The position numbers and the translations under genes are program-made. Below the pieces are notes generated by a model. It was not told the origin of the DNA, did no database searches, and saw only the letters and a program-made list of their open reading frames with translations. DNA of 64,000 bases from Streptomyces sp. NBC_01216 (GTDB lineage: Bacteria; Actinomycetota; Actinomycetes; Streptomycetales; Streptomycetaceae): positions 3,410,001 through 3,474,000 of the forward strand of contig NZ_CP108677.1 of assembly GCF_035994945.1 (NCBI RefSeq), written 5' to 3'. Positions 18,241-29,563 of this stretch are shown piece after piece; the stretch's first letter is position 1, and each line of letters starts with the position of its first letter.

Positions 18241-20292
18241 ATGACAGCCACCGCCCCGCGCCTCGGAACCGCCCTGGTCCGCCTGCTGCTCGTGGCAGCG
18301 GCGCTCCTGAGCGCCCTGCTCGCCGGCGCCGCGCCCGCGTCCGCGCACGCGGCTCTCACCGGCAGCGATCCGCAGGACGGGGCGGTGGTCGCCACCGCCC
18401 CCACCAATGTCCACCTCACCTTCTCCGAGCAAGTCGCCATGGACGACGACTCGATCCGGGTCCTCGCCCCCTCGGGGGAACGGATGGACACCGGAGAGCT
18501 CCGCAACCTGTGCAGCGGATCGATCATCCGGTACGGCGTCGGACTCCGGTCCGGGCTGCCGGACGGCACCTACACCGTCTCCTGGCACGCCGTGTCCGCC
18601 GACAGCCACCCGGTGGCGGGCGCCTTCACCTTCTCCATCGGCGCGCCCTCCACGACCACCGTCGTGCTGGCCGACCAGACGGCCGGCGGCGGAGTCGTCG
18701 GCACGCTCTACGGCATCGCCCGCTACCTCTCCTACGCCGGCTTCGCGGTCCTCGTCGGCGGCGGCGCGTTCGTCCTGGCGTGCTGGCCGCGCGGAGCGTC
18801 CGTACGGCCCGTCCAGCGGCTCGTCGTCCGGGGCTGGCTGACGCTGGCGGCGGCCACGCTCGCCATGCTGCTGCTGCGCAACCCCTACACCGGCTCCGGA
18901 GACCTCGGCGACGTCTTCGACCTGGCCGGGGTGAAGGCCGTCCTGGAGACGAAGACCGGCGCCGCGCTGGTCTCCCGGCTGATGCTGCTCGGCGCGGCGG
19001 CGCTCTTCGTCGCCGTGCTGTTCGGCGCGTACACCAAGCGGACGAGCAAGGAGGAGAAGCGGGACCTCACCTTCGGCCTCTCCATCGGCGGCGCGGTCGT
19101 GGCGGCCGGGATGGCGGGCACCTGGGCACTCGCCGAGCACGCCTCGACGGGCCTCCAGCCGGGCATCGCGATGCCCGTCGACATCCTGCACCTGTTCGCG
19201 GTGGCCACCTGGCTGGGCGGTCTGACGGCGCTGATGGTCGCGCTGTACCGGGCGCCCGGCATCGAGCGGGCAGCCGTGGAGCGCTTCTCGAGGCTGGCCT
19301 TCGGCTCGGTGATCGTCCTGGCGGCGACCGGGATCTACCAGTCCTGGCGTCAGGTCGGCTCCTGGTCGGCGCTGACCGGGACCGCTTACGGACAGCTGCT
19401 GCTGGTCAAGATCGGCCTGGTCGCCGTGCTCATGGGCATCGCGTGGATATCGCGCCGCTGGACACGACGGCTCGGCGACCCGACACGGCAGGCCGGCACG
19501 GACGCGACGGACGACGCGGCCGGCATGGACGACGCGGCAGAGCTACGGGAAGTCACAGAAGACACGGACACGACGAAGCCTCCGGCCGGAACGGACGGCA
19601 GGAACCGCGACGAGGGCGAGGTCGGCACCACCGGCGAGGACCAGGAGAACGGTGCGGACCGAACCGTCGGGGGCCGGTCCGGTGGTACGACGCGGGCCGG
19701 GGTACCCGTCGACCCCGAACGGGCCGCCCAGCTCGCCCGGCAGCGCGCCGCCGTCGCCGTCGCCCAGCGCAAGAGGGACCGCGACGCCGACCCGGAACGG
19801 GCCGGGCTGCGCCGCTCCGTGCTCACCGAGGCAGCCGTCGCCGTGGTGCTGCTCGCCGTGACGACCGTCCTGACCTCCACCGAACCCGGCCGTACGGAGG
19901 AAGAAGCGGGACGGGCCCAGTCCACGTCCGGCTCAGCCGCCGTCCCGGACCGGCCCGTCGATATCCGGATGCCCTTCGACACCGGGGGCGTGGACGGCAA
20001 GGGAACCGTCCGCCTCAGCCTCGACCCCGGCCGCACCGGCGCCAACGCGTTGCACATCTTCGTGGACCGCCCGGACGGACGGCCGCTGGACCTTCCGGAG
20101 ATCAGGGTCGCCTTCACCCTGAAGGAGAAGAACATCGGACCGCTGCCCGTCCAGCCCGACCGGATCCAGGCAGGACACTGGAGCGCGACCGGTGTCCAGA
20201 TCCCGCTGCCCGGCACCTGGCGGATCGACATCACCGTCCGCACCTCCGACATCGACCAGACCACCATCGACAAGAACGTGAAGATCGGCTGA
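18241..20292 (+). CDS. CopC-CopD fusion copper transport protein
   Basis: 683 aa from the ATG at 18241. The signal peptide ends ASAHAALTGSDP, and the mature His is the CopC Cu(II) ligand. The CopC domain spans about 35-140 with the second His cluster near SWHAVSADSHPVAGAF. About eight membrane helices of the CopD type follow (150-400), then a cytoplasmic-like charged linker (410-530) with many Asp/Glu/Arg. A ninth helix precedes an extracytoplasmic C-terminal beta domain (YtkA/FixH-like). It is likely to import or relay copper for the enzymes encoded alongside. It is 22 bases after ecuC. Confidence 0.9.
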   Translation: MTATAPRLGTALVRLLLVAAALLSALLAGAAPASAHAALTGSDPQDGAVVATAPTNVHLTFSEQVAMDDDSIRVLAPSGERMDTGELRNLCSGSIIRYGVGLRSGLPDGTYTVSWHAVSADSHPVAGAFTFSIGAPSTTTVVLADQTAGGGVVGTLYGIARYLSYAGFAVLVGGGAFVLACWPRGASVRPVQRLVVRGWLTLAAATLAMLLLRNPYTGSGDLGDVFDLAGVKAVLETKTGAALVSRLMLLGAAALFVAVLFGAYTKRTSKEEKRDLTFGLSIGGAVVAAGMAGTWALAEHASTGLQPGIAMPVDILHLFAVATWLGGLTALMVALYRAPGIERAAVERFSRLAFGSVIVLAATGIYQSWRQVGSWSALTGTAYGQLLLVKIGLVAVLMGIAWISRRWTRRLGDPTRQAGTDATDDAAGMDDAAELREVTEDTDTTKPPAGTDGRNRDEGEVGTTGEDQENGADRTVGGRSGGTTRAGVPVDPERAAQLARQRAAVAVAQRKRDRDADPERAGLRRSVLTEAAVAVVLLAVTTVLTSTEPGRTEEEAGRAQSTSGSAAVPDRPVDIRMPFDTGGVDGKGTVRLSLDPGRTGANALHIFVDRPDGRPLDLPEIRVAFTLKEKNIGPLPVQPDRIQAGHWSATGVQIPLPGTWRIDITVRTSDIDQTTIDKNVKIG

Positions 20293-20297
20293 CCCTC

Positions 20298-21575
20298 GTG
20301 ACTGACCTGACCGACGACCGCTCCGAGAACCAGGTGGAATTGTCCCGGCGCCGACTGCTCGGCACCGTGGGCGCGGCGGGCGCGGCCGGCCTCGCTCTCG
20401 GAGCGGCCGGTGGCGCCGGCGTGTACGGGGCGGCGGCCGGCAGCGGTGCCCCGTACACCGACGCGAAGGCGCTGACCACGGTGGGTGCCACGCGGGCCGC
20501 GTTCCACGGGAGACATCAGGCCGGAATCACCACCCCCCTCCAGTCGCGAGGCCATCTCGTCGCCTTCGACCTCTCCCCGGGCGCGGGCCGCAAGGAGGCC
20601 GCCGCGCTGCTGCGCCGGTGGTCCGCCACAGCCAGGGCACTGATGGCGGGCGAGCCGTCGACCGACGACACGGGCATCGCCCTGGACGCCGGACCCTCCT
20701 CCCTGACGGTGACCTTCGGCTTCGGCCATTCCTTCTTCGGGCGCACCGGGCTCTCCTCCCGGCGCCCGGTCCAGCTCGACCCTCTGCCCGCCTTCTCCGC
20801 GGACGCGCTCGACCCGAAGCGGTCGGAGGGCGATCTCTGGGTACAGATCGGCGCGGACGACGCCCTGGTCGCCTTCCACGCCCTGCGGGCCCTCCAGAAG
20901 GACGCGGGGACGGCGGCCACCGTCCGCTGGCAGATGAACGGCTTCAACCGTTCGGCCGGCGCGACCGCGAAGCCGATGACGGCACGGAACCTGATGGGCC
21001 AGGTGGACGGTACGGGCAACCCGAAGCCCTCCGAGCCTGATTTCGACCAGCGGATCTTCGTCCCGAGGGGCGCCTCCGGCGGGCAGGACTGGATGACGGG
21101 CGGCTCGTACGCGGTCGTGCGCAGGATCCGGATGCTGCTCGACGACTGGGAAAGGCTGCCCCTCGACAGGCAGGAGAAGGTGATCGGTCGCCGGAAGTCC
21201 GACGGTGCTCCGCTGACGGGAGGCACCGAGACCAGCGAACTCGACCTGGACAGGTTCGGCGCCGACGGGAAGCCGGTGATCCCCGACAACGCCCACTCCC
21301 GGATCTCCGCCCCCGAACAGAACGGCGGGGCGGCCATGCTCCGACGGCCGTTCTCCTTTCACGATGGCATCGGTCCGGACGGAACACCCGACGCGGGACT
21401 CCTCTTCGTCTGCTGGCAGGCCGATCCGCTGCGCGGCTTCGTTCCCGTACAACGGAAGCTCGACCGGGGTGACGCGCTCTCGGCGTTCATCCGGCACGAG
21501 GCGAGCGGCCTGTTCGCGGTACCGGGAGGCGTCGCGGAAGGCGAGTACGTGGGTCAACGGCTCCTGGAGGCATGA
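20298..21575 (+). CDS. dtpA: Tat-exported DyP-type haem peroxidase
   Basis: 425 aa, GTG at 20298, 5 bases after the CopC-CopD stop. A twin-arginine signal (SRRRLLGTVGAAG) is followed by an Ala/Gly hydrophobic stretch. The DyP fold carries the GxxDG motif (GQVDGTGN, catalytic Asp), the proximal haem His in NAHSRISAPE and the distal Arg around RIRMLLDDWERLP. Size matches the EfeB/DtpA subgroup. S. lividans DtpA, encoded in the same operon context, is reported to be needed for maturation of the copper oxidase GlxA. The protein would act outside the membrane. Confidence 0.93.
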   Translation: MTDLTDDRSENQVELSRRRLLGTVGAAGAAGLALGAAGGAGVYGAAAGSGAPYTDAKALTTVGATRAAFHGRHQAGITTPLQSRGHLVAFDLSPGAGRKEAAALLRRWSATARALMAGEPSTDDTGIALDAGPSSLTVTFGFGHSFFGRTGLSSRRPVQLDPLPAFSADALDPKRSEGDLWVQIGADDALVAFHALRALQKDAGTAATVRWQMNGFNRSAGATAKPMTARNLMGQVDGTGNPKPSEPDFDQRIFVPRGASGGQDWMTGGSYAVVRRIRMLLDDWERLPLDRQEKVIGRRKSDGAPLTGGTETSELDLDRFGADGKPVIPDNAHSRISAPEQNGGAAMLRRPFSFHDGIGPDGTPDAGLLFVCWQADPLRGFVPVQRKLDRGDALSAFIRHEASGLFAVPGGVAEGEYVGQRLLEA

Positions 21576-21679
21576 CCCCCTTGGCCGTGCCCGGTTCCAC
21601 CCCGCGCATGCCGCGCGGGACGGGTACGGGTCGCCGACGGTTGGGCTCCGGGCGAGCGGAGCCCACTAGGGTGATCGGT

Positions 21680-22615
21680 ATGTCAGCCACCCGGTATACG
21701 TATCTCGGTCCCGAAGGCACGTTCACGGAGGCCGCGTTGCGTACGCTGCCCGAGGCCGCGACCCGGGAGCTCGTCCCGATGGTCTCCGTCCCGGCCGCGC
21801 TGGACGCCGTCCGCAACGGCGAGGCCGCCGCCGCTCTCGTGCCGATCGAGAACTCCGTGGAGGGCGGGGTCACCGCCACCCTGGACGAGCTGGCCTCCGG
21901 TGAGCCGCTGATGATCTACCGCGAAGTGGTCCTCCCGATCGCCTTCGCCTTGCTGGTACGTCCCGGGACCCCGCTGTCCGAGATCAAGACGGTGACCGGC
22001 CACCCGGTGGCACAGCCCCAGGTGCGCAACTGGCTGCGGGCGCATCTGCCCGACGCCGTGTGGGAATCGGCCGCCTCGAACGCCGATGGCGCCCGGCTCG
22101 TCCAGGAGGGCCGCTTCGACGCCGCCTTCGCCGGCGAGTTCGCGGCGGCGACCTACGGCCTGGAGGCCCTGGTCACCGAGATCCACGACGCCGAGAACGC
22201 CGAGACCCGCTTCGTCCTGGTCGGCCGGCCCGCCCGGCCCGCGGCGCCGACCGGGGCCGACAAGACCTCGGTCGTGCTGTGGCTGGGCGAGGACCACCCC
22301 GGCGCGCTCCTCGAACTGCTCCAGGAGTTCGCCGTCCGCGGCGTCAACCTGATGCTCATCCAGTCCCGCCCCACCGGCGCCGGCATCGGGAACTACTGCT
22401 TCGCGGTGGACGCGGAGGGTCATATCTCCGACCGGCGGGTGGGCGAGGCGCTGATGGGTCTCAAGCGGATCTGCCCGAACGTGCGCTTCCTCGGCTCGTA
22501 CCCCCGGGCGGGCGTCTCGGTGCGGGAGGTGGGGCCGCTTCGGCACGGGACGTCGGACACGGACTTCATGGCTGCCTCCGATTGGTTGGCGAGAGCCCAG
22601 GACGGCCGGGCCTGA
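21680..22615 (+). CDS. pheA: prephenate dehydratase
   Basis: 311 aa from the ATG at 21680. The catalytic PDT domain (1-185) starts YLGPEGTFTEAAL and contains ENSVEGGVTATLD and the conserved Thr in NAETRFVLVG. The C-terminal ACT domain (about 200-280) has the Phe-binding GALLELL and ESR-like QSRPTGAG segments. It converts prephenate to phenylpyruvate in phenylalanine synthesis and is likely to be feedback-inhibited by Phe. No chorismate mutase domain is fused, as in other actinomycetes. Confidence 0.95.
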   Translation: MSATRYTYLGPEGTFTEAALRTLPEAATRELVPMVSVPAALDAVRNGEAAAALVPIENSVEGGVTATLDELASGEPLMIYREVVLPIAFALLVRPGTPLSEIKTVTGHPVAQPQVRNWLRAHLPDAVWESAASNADGARLVQEGRFDAAFAGEFAAATYGLEALVTEIHDAENAETRFVLVGRPARPAAPTGADKTSVVLWLGEDHPGALLELLQEFAVRGVNLMLIQSRPTGAGIGNYCFAVDAEGHISDRRVGEALMGLKRICPNVRFLGSYPRAGVSVREVGPLRHGTSDTDFMAASDWLARAQDGRA

Positions 22616-22628
22616 TCCGAGAATGCCC

Positions 22629-22655
22629 CGACCGCCCCCACGACGAGGGCGGTCG
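22629..22655 (+). terminator. pheA terminator
   Basis: A 9-bp stem CGACCGCCC (22629-22637 with 22647-22655) and 9-nt loop, 13 bases after the pheA stop. Its right arm overlaps the first DnaA box of the following cluster. Confidence 0.65.
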
Positions 22656-23007
22656 TCCACAGGCGCGGATCACTAGTCCTACCTGCATACTTTTCGGTTA
22701 CCCACAGAAGTTATCCACAGGAGTCGCTTTCGACCTGGGGATAAGTCGACAACCCAGATCGACGCAGTCGACAAATCGCCCTAGTCGCTCCACATCCATC
22801 CACAGGGCATCACCTCGGTCCGTGTCACCCTCATTCCCTTGATCGACTCTCCAGAGCGAGGAATTCCCACTCGAATGAGTGTCGGCGAGGGGTTTGATCG
22901 GGGAATTGCCAGCCTTGCAGCCGATTCAGAACGGCACCTTCCGTGATCCACAGAACTTCCACACAGCCTGTGGATAACATTCCGAACTCGCTCCGCCCTG
23001 TGGAGAA
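22653..23007. promoter_or_regulatory. cluster of DnaA boxes between pheA and serS
   Basis: Five 9-mers fit the streptomycete DnaA-box pattern YYVTCCACA: TCGTCCACA at 22653, TTATCCACA at 22711, CCATCCACA at 22796 (plus strand), and TTATCCACA at 22969-22977 and TTCTCCACA at 22999-23007 (minus strand). Near-matches lie at 22698, 22736 (minus) and 22944. Two of the five are the perfect high-affinity form. The 570-base gap holds no gene. In S. coelicolor a DnaA-titrating cluster (D78) has been described near oriC, and I believe it lies in this same pheA-serS gap, but that is from memory. The serS promoter must also lie here. Confidence 0.8.
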
Positions 23008-23189
23008 GTCCCCTGCCCCCCGGGGTGGTTCGGTCAAGCCGCAGGCTGCGATCCGCCCCTTTTCGGGGGGACGAGGACCGTTTATTGACGAATAGGGGGA
23101 GCGTTTCCCAAGACCGGCAATTCGGTCAAAGCGACACGCAAGGCTATATCGGGTGGGGTGCCACGAGTCCGCACCGGTAGCCTGGTGGG

Positions 23190-24479
23190 GTGATTGACCT
23201 TCGCCTGCTCCGTGAGGACCCCGACCGTGTTCGCGCCTCCCAGCGCGCCCGTGGAGAGGATGTCGCGCTCGTCGACGCCCTGCTCTCAGCCGATGAGCGG
23301 CGCAGGTCGTCCGGCGTCCGCTTCGACGAGCTCCGATCCGAGCAGAAGGCGCTCGGCAAGCTGATCCCCAAGGCCACTCCCGAGGAACGCGCCGAGCTCC
23401 TCCAGAAGGCCGAGCAGCTGAAGACCGACGTCAAGGCGGCCGAGGCCGAGCAGAACGAGGCCGACGAGACCGCGCGGAACCTGCTGCTGCAGCTGGGCAA
23501 CATCGTCCACACGGAGGTTCCGGTCGGCGGCGAGGAGGACTTCGTCGTCCTGGAGACCCACGGCACCATCCGCGACTTCGCCGCCGAGGGCTTCGCGCCC
23601 AAGGACCACCTCGAGCTGGGCGAGGCGCTGGGCGCCATCGACGTAGAGCGGGGTGCCAAGGTCTCCGGCTCACGCTTCTACTACCTGACGGGCGTGGGCG
23701 CCCTGCTGGAGCTGGCCCTCGTCAACGCCGCGATCGCGCAAGCCACCGAGGCCGGTTTCATCCCGATGCTGACCCCCGCGCTGGTCCGCCCGCGCGCGAT
23801 GGAGGGCACCGGCTTCCTCGGCCAGGCCGCGGAGAACGTGTACCACCTGGAGAAGGACGACTACTACCTCGTCGGCACCTCCGAGGTCCCGCTCGCCGCG
23901 TACCACATGGACGAGATCATCGACGCGGACAAGCTGCCCCTGCGCTACGCCGGGTTCTCTCCGTGCTTCCGCCGGGAGGCCGGCACCTACGGCAAGGACA
24001 CCCGCGGCATCTTCCGGGTCCACCAGTTCGACAAGGTCGAGATGTTCTCGTACGTCGCTCCGGAGGACGCCGAGAACGAGCACAAGCGGCTCCTCGAGTG
24101 GGAGAAGCAGTGGCTGACCAGCCTCGAGCTGCCCTACCAGGTCATCGACGTGGCCACCGGCGATCTCGGCTCCTCCGCCTCGCGCAAGTTCGACTGCGAG
24201 GCGTGGATCCCGACCCAGGGCAAGTACCGCGAGCTGACCTCCGCGTCGAACTGCGACGGCTTCCAGGCACGCCGGCTCTCCGTGCGCATGCGCGACGACC
24301 GCGACGGCAAGAAGGTCGTCCAGCCGCTCGCGACGCTGAACGGCACGCTCTGCGCCGTCCCGCGGACGATCGTGGCGATCCTGGAGAACCACCAGCTGGC
24401 CGACGGTTCCGTCCGGGTGCCCGAGGTGCTCCGGCCGTACCTCGGCGGCCGTGAGGTCCTGGAGCCGATCTCCAAGTGA
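23190..24479 (+). CDS. serS: seryl-tRNA synthetase
   Basis: 429 aa, GTG at 23190 ([18 protein letters not shown]). The N-terminal antiparallel coiled-coil arm (about 25-105) grips the long variable arm of tRNA-Ser. The class II catalytic core has motif 2 ([25 protein letters not shown]) and motif 3 with the final Arg near [16 protein letters not shown]. It charges tRNA-Ser with serine. Its stop overlaps the HAD gene start by 4 bases. It sits directly after the DnaA-box cluster. Confidence 0.97.
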   Translation: MIDLRLLREDPDRVRASQRARGEDVALVDALLSADERRRSSGVRFDELRSEQKALGKLIPKATPEERAELLQKAEQLKTDVKAAEAEQNEADETARNLLLQLGNIVHTEVPVGGEEDFVVLETHGTIRDFAAEGFAPKDHLELGEALGAIDVERGAKVSGSRFYYLTGVGALLELALVNAAIAQATEAGFIPMLTPALVRPRAMEGTGFLGQAAENVYHLEKDDYYLVGTSEVPLAAYHMDEIIDADKLPLRYAGFSPCFRREAGTYGKDTRGIFRVHQFDKVEMFSYVAPEDAENEHKRLLEWEKQWLTSLELPYQVIDVATGDLGSSASRKFDCEAWIPTQGKYRELTSASNCDGFQARRLSVRMRDDRDGKKVVQPLATLNGTLCAVPRTIVAILENHQLADGSVRVPEVLRPYLGGREVLEPISK

Positions 24480-25282
24480 GCTCCTTCCCCTACCGGCTCG
24501 TCGCGACGGACCTCGACGGCACGCTGCTGCGGTCCGACGAGTCCGTCTCGGACCGTACGCGTGACGCTCTCGCCGCCGTGGTGGCGGCCGGGGCGGCGCA
24601 CATCGTCGTGACCGGTCGGGCGGTGCCCTGGACCCGGCACATCCTCGACGACCTCGGCTACGAGGGCCTCGCGGTGTGCGGTCAGGGCGCGCAGGTCTAC
24701 CACGCCGGCGAGCACCGGCTGCTGACCTCCGTGACGCTCGACCGGCAGCTGGCCGGCCTGGCCCTGTCGAAGGTCGAGGCCGAGGTGGGCCCGCTGGCAC
24801 TGGCCGCCAGCCGCGACGGCCTGGACGGCGAGGTGCTGGTGGGCCCCGGCTACCGCGTCCAGGAAGGGCCTCTGCCGGTACACACGATGGAGGACCCGAC
24901 GGACCTGTGGTCGGCTCCGCTGAACAAGGTCTACATCCAGCACCCGACGCTGTCGGACGACGAACTGACCCGGGCCGCCCGCGAGACGGTCGGCAGCCTG
25001 GTGGACGTGGTCATGGCGGGTCCGGGAATCGTGGAGATCCTCCCCCTCGGCCTGAGCAAGGCGACCGGTCTGTCACTGGCGGCGCGCCGACTGGGCGTGA
25101 AGGCGGCGGAGACCATCGCCTTCGGTGACATGCCCAACGACATCCCCATGTTCGCGTGGGCCGCCCGGGGCGTGGCGATGTCCAACGCCCACGCGGCACT
25201 GAAGGCGGTCGCCGACGAGGTGACGTCCTCGAACGAGGAGGACGGCATCGCCGTCGTCCTGGAACGCCTGCTGGGGCGGTAA
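24476..25282 (+). CDS. Cof-type HAD hydrolase
   Basis: 268 aa, GTG at 24476 overlapping the serS stop (GTGA), so translationally coupled. HAD motif I is ATDLDGTLL (nucleophile and acid Asp), motif [10 protein letters not shown], motif III Lys in [11 protein letters not shown] and motif [14 protein letters not shown] type IIB cap domain lies in the middle, as in Cof sugar-phosphate phosphatases. The substrate cannot be told from sequence. A paralogue at 58630 shares layout and motifs. Confidence 0.92.
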   Translation: MSSFPYRLVATDLDGTLLRSDESVSDRTRDALAAVVAAGAAHIVVTGRAVPWTRHILDDLGYEGLAVCGQGAQVYHAGEHRLLTSVTLDRQLAGLALSKVEAEVGPLALAASRDGLDGEVLVGPGYRVQEGPLPVHTMEDPTDLWSAPLNKVYIQHPTLSDDELTRAARETVGSLVDVVMAGPGIVEILPLGLSKATGLSLAARRLGVKAAETIAFGDMPNDIPMFAWAARGVAMSNAHAALKAVADEVTSSNEEDGIAVVLERLLGR

Positions 25283-25558
25283 GCCCCGGGAGGCCGAACC
25301 AACCCGGACCCCACCACGGCCCGGGGCGGATGCGACGCCCTGGGACTCGGGTGTCTTGCCACTCGGCCGATCCTCCGGGAGGGGCGGTCCGCGCGGCGGA
25401 ACCGCGCGCTCGAAGCGACCGCCCCCGCGGCGCTCAGTGTGCGCCGCGCTGAAGGGAGCCCGACGGACGCGGACTCCGACTCGAGATCGTGCCGGCCGGC
25501 ATCGTGCTCCTCCCCGGTCTCACGGCGGGACGCCGTCTCCCGCTCTCGTCCCGTGGAA
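25283..25558. other. convergent intergenic region
   Basis: About 275 bases between the convergent HAD and rhomboid-like genes. A short GCGCGG/CCGCGC inverted repeat near 25390-25410 could serve as a weak terminator. No gene was seen. Confidence 0.4.
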
Positions 25559-26218
25559 TCAGTGTGCGCGCGGTCCGTGTCCGGTGGCCAACGAATTACC
25601 GCGCGTGAGGGGTCGGCAGGCCAGGCCCACGGCCAGCGAGACAGCGTGCCCCACGTCCGTGTAGGTGCGGGTCGTGCACAGCGGCGCGACGAAGGCCGCC
25701 ACCGCCCCCACCACGTAGAGCCCGCGCCAGGGCCAGGGCAGCCGGTACGTCAGGATCCCGACCGACGCCGCGATCCCATAGCTCACCCCGATGTCCACCA
25801 CATGGGCCATGCTCCCCGGCACGTCATGGTCCTGGATCGCCTCCAGGACCACCTGCTGGCTGATCAGCGTGGCGGCGACGTGCGCCGTAGCGACCGTGAG
25901 GAACCACCGGTAGGTCCCGATCCACCGCTCGACCGGGGCGTGGAAGACCTCGAAGAGCAGCACGTACAGGAGGAAGTCGGCCGGCTCCTCGATCCAGAAA
26001 GCACTGCCGAGCAGCGCACGCACCGGATGGTGGGCCAGCTCGTACAGATTGCTGCTGGTGCGGTGCAGCAGGGAGTGCTCGAGTCCGCCCGGGGCCAGCG
26101 CGAGGATGATGCTGGTCAGCGCGATGATCAGCAGCCAGACATGCGTACCGGGTGACGAACGCACCCACGACCTGATCGGTCGGGACGGTTCGCCACCCGG
26201 GAAGGTTACGCTCGGCAC
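25559..26218 (-). CDS. rhomboid-like membrane protein
   Basis: 219 aa with the GTG at 26218 (VPSVTFPGG), preceded by GGAAGA. At least five hydrophobic helices. The pattern is that of a rhomboid protease: a Ser in VSYGIAASVG on one helix and a His in YTDVGHAVSLAVGL on the last. The usual GxSG is changed to GVSYG, so proteolysis is uncertain. It lies 35 bases downstream of lpdA in the same direction and may be co-transcribed with it. Confidence 0.75.
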   Translation of the reverse strand: MPSVTFPGGEPSRPIRSWVRSSPGTHVWLLIIALTSIILALAPGGLEHSLLHRTSSNLYELAHHPVRALLGSAFWIEEPADFLLYVLLFEVFHAPVERWIGTYRWFLTVATAHVAATLISQQVVLEAIQDHDVPGSMAHVVDIGVSYGIAASVGILTYRLPWPWRGLYVVGAVAAFVAPLCTTRTYTDVGHAVSLAVGLACRPLTRGNSLATGHGPRAH

Positions 26219-26253
26219 TCTTCCGTGCCTATCACTCCGGACGCGGAGAAACC

Positions 26254-27657
<1,404 letters not shown>

Positions 27658-27868
27658 GACTGACTCCCGAAGGTGATGAGGGTGTTGGTGTCCGCGTACG
27701 AGCCCACAGTAATCCCGCGGCGTTCGGGAGAGCAGTCGGAGGATGACCGGGCAGCCGGGTGCGGAGGAGGAGGATCGCCGGCGGCCCGGAAGCGGTGGGG
27801 CCGGGGCTGGGACGGTACCGGGCCCGGACAGTGCCGCACCCGCACGCCCCGCCCCCGCCCCGCTGGTA

Positions 27869-28588
27869 CTACTCCTCGCCCGCGAGCGTCAGGGTCCGCA
27901 GCTTCTGGCCGGCGTACCAGGTCGCCAGGACCGTCACTCCGGCCAGGAGGGCGACCGCGGCCGGGAGGCCCACGTCGGAGGTGACGAGGCCCTCGCCGCT
28001 CACCTTCTGGGCGACCGCCAACGCCCACTGCTGCACGCTGAGCGTCTTCGCCCCCTCGATCAGGGAGCCGAACAGCGCCTCCCACACCAGGGCGTAGACG
28101 AGGCCGATGACCACCGCGTGCCGGCTGACCGTGCCGAGCAGCAGGAAAAGGGCGCTGTAGGCGAGGGAGGCGACCAGCGCCGCGACGGTGTATGCCGTCG
28201 CCACCTGCTGGCCGTTCCCGTTGAGGATCATGCCGGCGACGAAGGTGGGGATGGCAGAGAAGACCATCGTGACGGCGACCGCCACGATCAGCTTGGTGAA
28301 GATGATCGTGGGCCGCTTCACCGGCTTGGACAGCAGATAGACGATCGAGCCGTCGTCGATCTCCGGGCCGATGGCGCCCGTGCCGGCGATGACGCCGATC
28401 AGAGGCACCATCGTGGCCAGCGCGAATCCGCCGAGGACGTCGGCCGCGACCTGGTCGTCCGCGCCGTTGAAGGCCCGTACCGCAGCGGCGATCACCAGCA
28501 GCAGGGCGGGCAGCGCGAAGAGGATCAGTGCCCGTCGGCGGCCGAGGAGGGCCCGGTAGGTGAGCCGGGCGACTGTCGGGTTGTACAT
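27869..28588 (-). CDS. ABC-2 type permease
   Basis: 239 aa with six hydrophobic helices and the ABC-2 permease feel: an N-terminal [11 protein letters not shown] amphipathic segment, then a cytoplasmic loop [18 protein letters not shown] before the third helix. It is the last gene of a four-gene minus-strand operon (ATPase, permease, ATPase, permease), 14 bases after its cognate ATPase. The substrate is unknown. Confidence 0.88.
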   Translation of the reverse strand: MYNPTVARLTYRALLGRRRALILFALPALLLVIAAAVRAFNGADDQVAADVLGGFALATMVPLIGVIAGTGAIGPEIDDGSIVYLLSKPVKRPTIIFTKLIVAVAVTMVFSAIPTFVAGMILNGNGQQVATAYTVAALVASLAYSALFLLLGTVSRHAVVIGLVYALVWEALFGSLIEGAKTLSVQQWALAVAQKVSGEGLVTSDVGLPAAVALLAGVTVLATWYAGQKLRTLTLAGEE

Positions 28589-28602
28589 CGGTGGGACTCC
28601 TT

Positions 28603-29514
28603 TCAGGCCGCGACGAGGTACGAGAAGACGGATTCGAGGGACTCGTCGGACGGCGAGACCGTGAGCAGACGGATTCCGTGCTTCCGGGCCACCCGGGGCA
28701 GCAGCTCCGTGAAGCGGCCGAAGTCCACCGCCTGGATGCGCAGCGCGCCCTCGGCGAGGTCGACCTCGATACCGGCGGTCGACGGGTCGGCGATGAGCGC
28801 GGCGGCGAGCACCCGGTCGTCGCTGGACCGCACGAGATAGCGATGCGGCCGGTCCGTCATGAGCCTGCGGATCCTGCGGAAGTCTCCGGAGGCGGCGTGC
28901 CGCCCCGCCACGATCACCTCGATGTGCGAGGCGAGCTGCTCGACCTCCTCCAGGATGTGCGAGGAGAAGAGCACCGTGCGGCCGGCGGCGCCCATCCGGC
29001 GCAGCAGGTCCATCAACTGCATGCGCTGGCGCGGGTCCATGCCGTTGAACGGTTCGTCCAGCAGCAGCACGGACGGCTGGTGCACGAGTGCCGAGGCCAT
29101 CTTCACGCGTTGCCGCATGCCCTTGCTGTAGGTGGCGATCTTCCGGTCCTGCGCGTACTCCATCTCCACCGTCGCGAGGGCCTCCTGGGCCTCCTGGGCG
29201 CCAAGGCCGTGCAGTTCGGCGTTGGCGATGACGAATTCGCGTCCGGTGAGGAAGTCGTACATGGCCTCACGCTCGGGCACGACGCCGATCCGCCGGTAGA
29301 CCGACTCGTTGCGCCAGATCGCCTCCCCGTCGAGGGTGACGGTGCCGGTCGAGGGGGCCAGGAAGCCGCCCATCATGTTGATGAGGGTGGACTTTCCGGC
29401 GCCGTTCGGACCGAGGAGCCCGGTGACGCCGGGGCCGATCGTCATCGTGACGTCGTTGACGGCGACGACGTTGCCGAACCACCGGGAGGTGTGGTCGAGG
29501 GAAAGAGTGCTCAT
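28603..29514 (-). CDS. ABC transporter ATP-binding protein
   Basis: 303 aa from the ATG at 29514. Walker A GPNGAGKST, signature YSKGMRQRV, Walker B SVLLLDEP with the switch His in LFSSHILEEVEQL. A roughly 80-residue C-terminal extension with a DRPHRYLVRSSDD segment is typical of ABC-2 drug/lantibiotic-type ATPases. It pairs with the downstream permease and is 49 bases after the upstream permease gene. Confidence 0.92.
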   Translation of the reverse strand: MSTLSLDHTSRWFGNVVAVNDVTMTIGPGVTGLLGPNGAGKSTLINMMGGFLAPSTGTVTLDGEAIWRNESVYRRIGVVPEREAMYDFLTGREFVIANAELHGLGAQEAQEALATVEMEYAQDRKIATYSKGMRQRVKMASALVHQPSVLLLDEPFNGMDPRQRMQLMDLLRRMGAAGRTVLFSSHILEEVEQLASHIEVIVAGRHAASGDFRRIRRLMTDRPHRYLVRSSDDRVLAAALIADPSTAGIEVDLAEGALRIQAVDFGRFTELLPRVARKHGIRLLTVSPSDESLESVFSYLVAA

Positions 29515-29563
29515 GGGCGCGGCCCATTCTCTGAAAGGGTGGTGGTGGGCGGCGGGAGGACGG

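Noticed and set aside
18510..20297. Open frame running into the DyP peroxidase
   Set aside because: It overlaps the CopC-CopD gene in another frame. The peroxidase starts at the GTG at 20298 just before its Tat signal.
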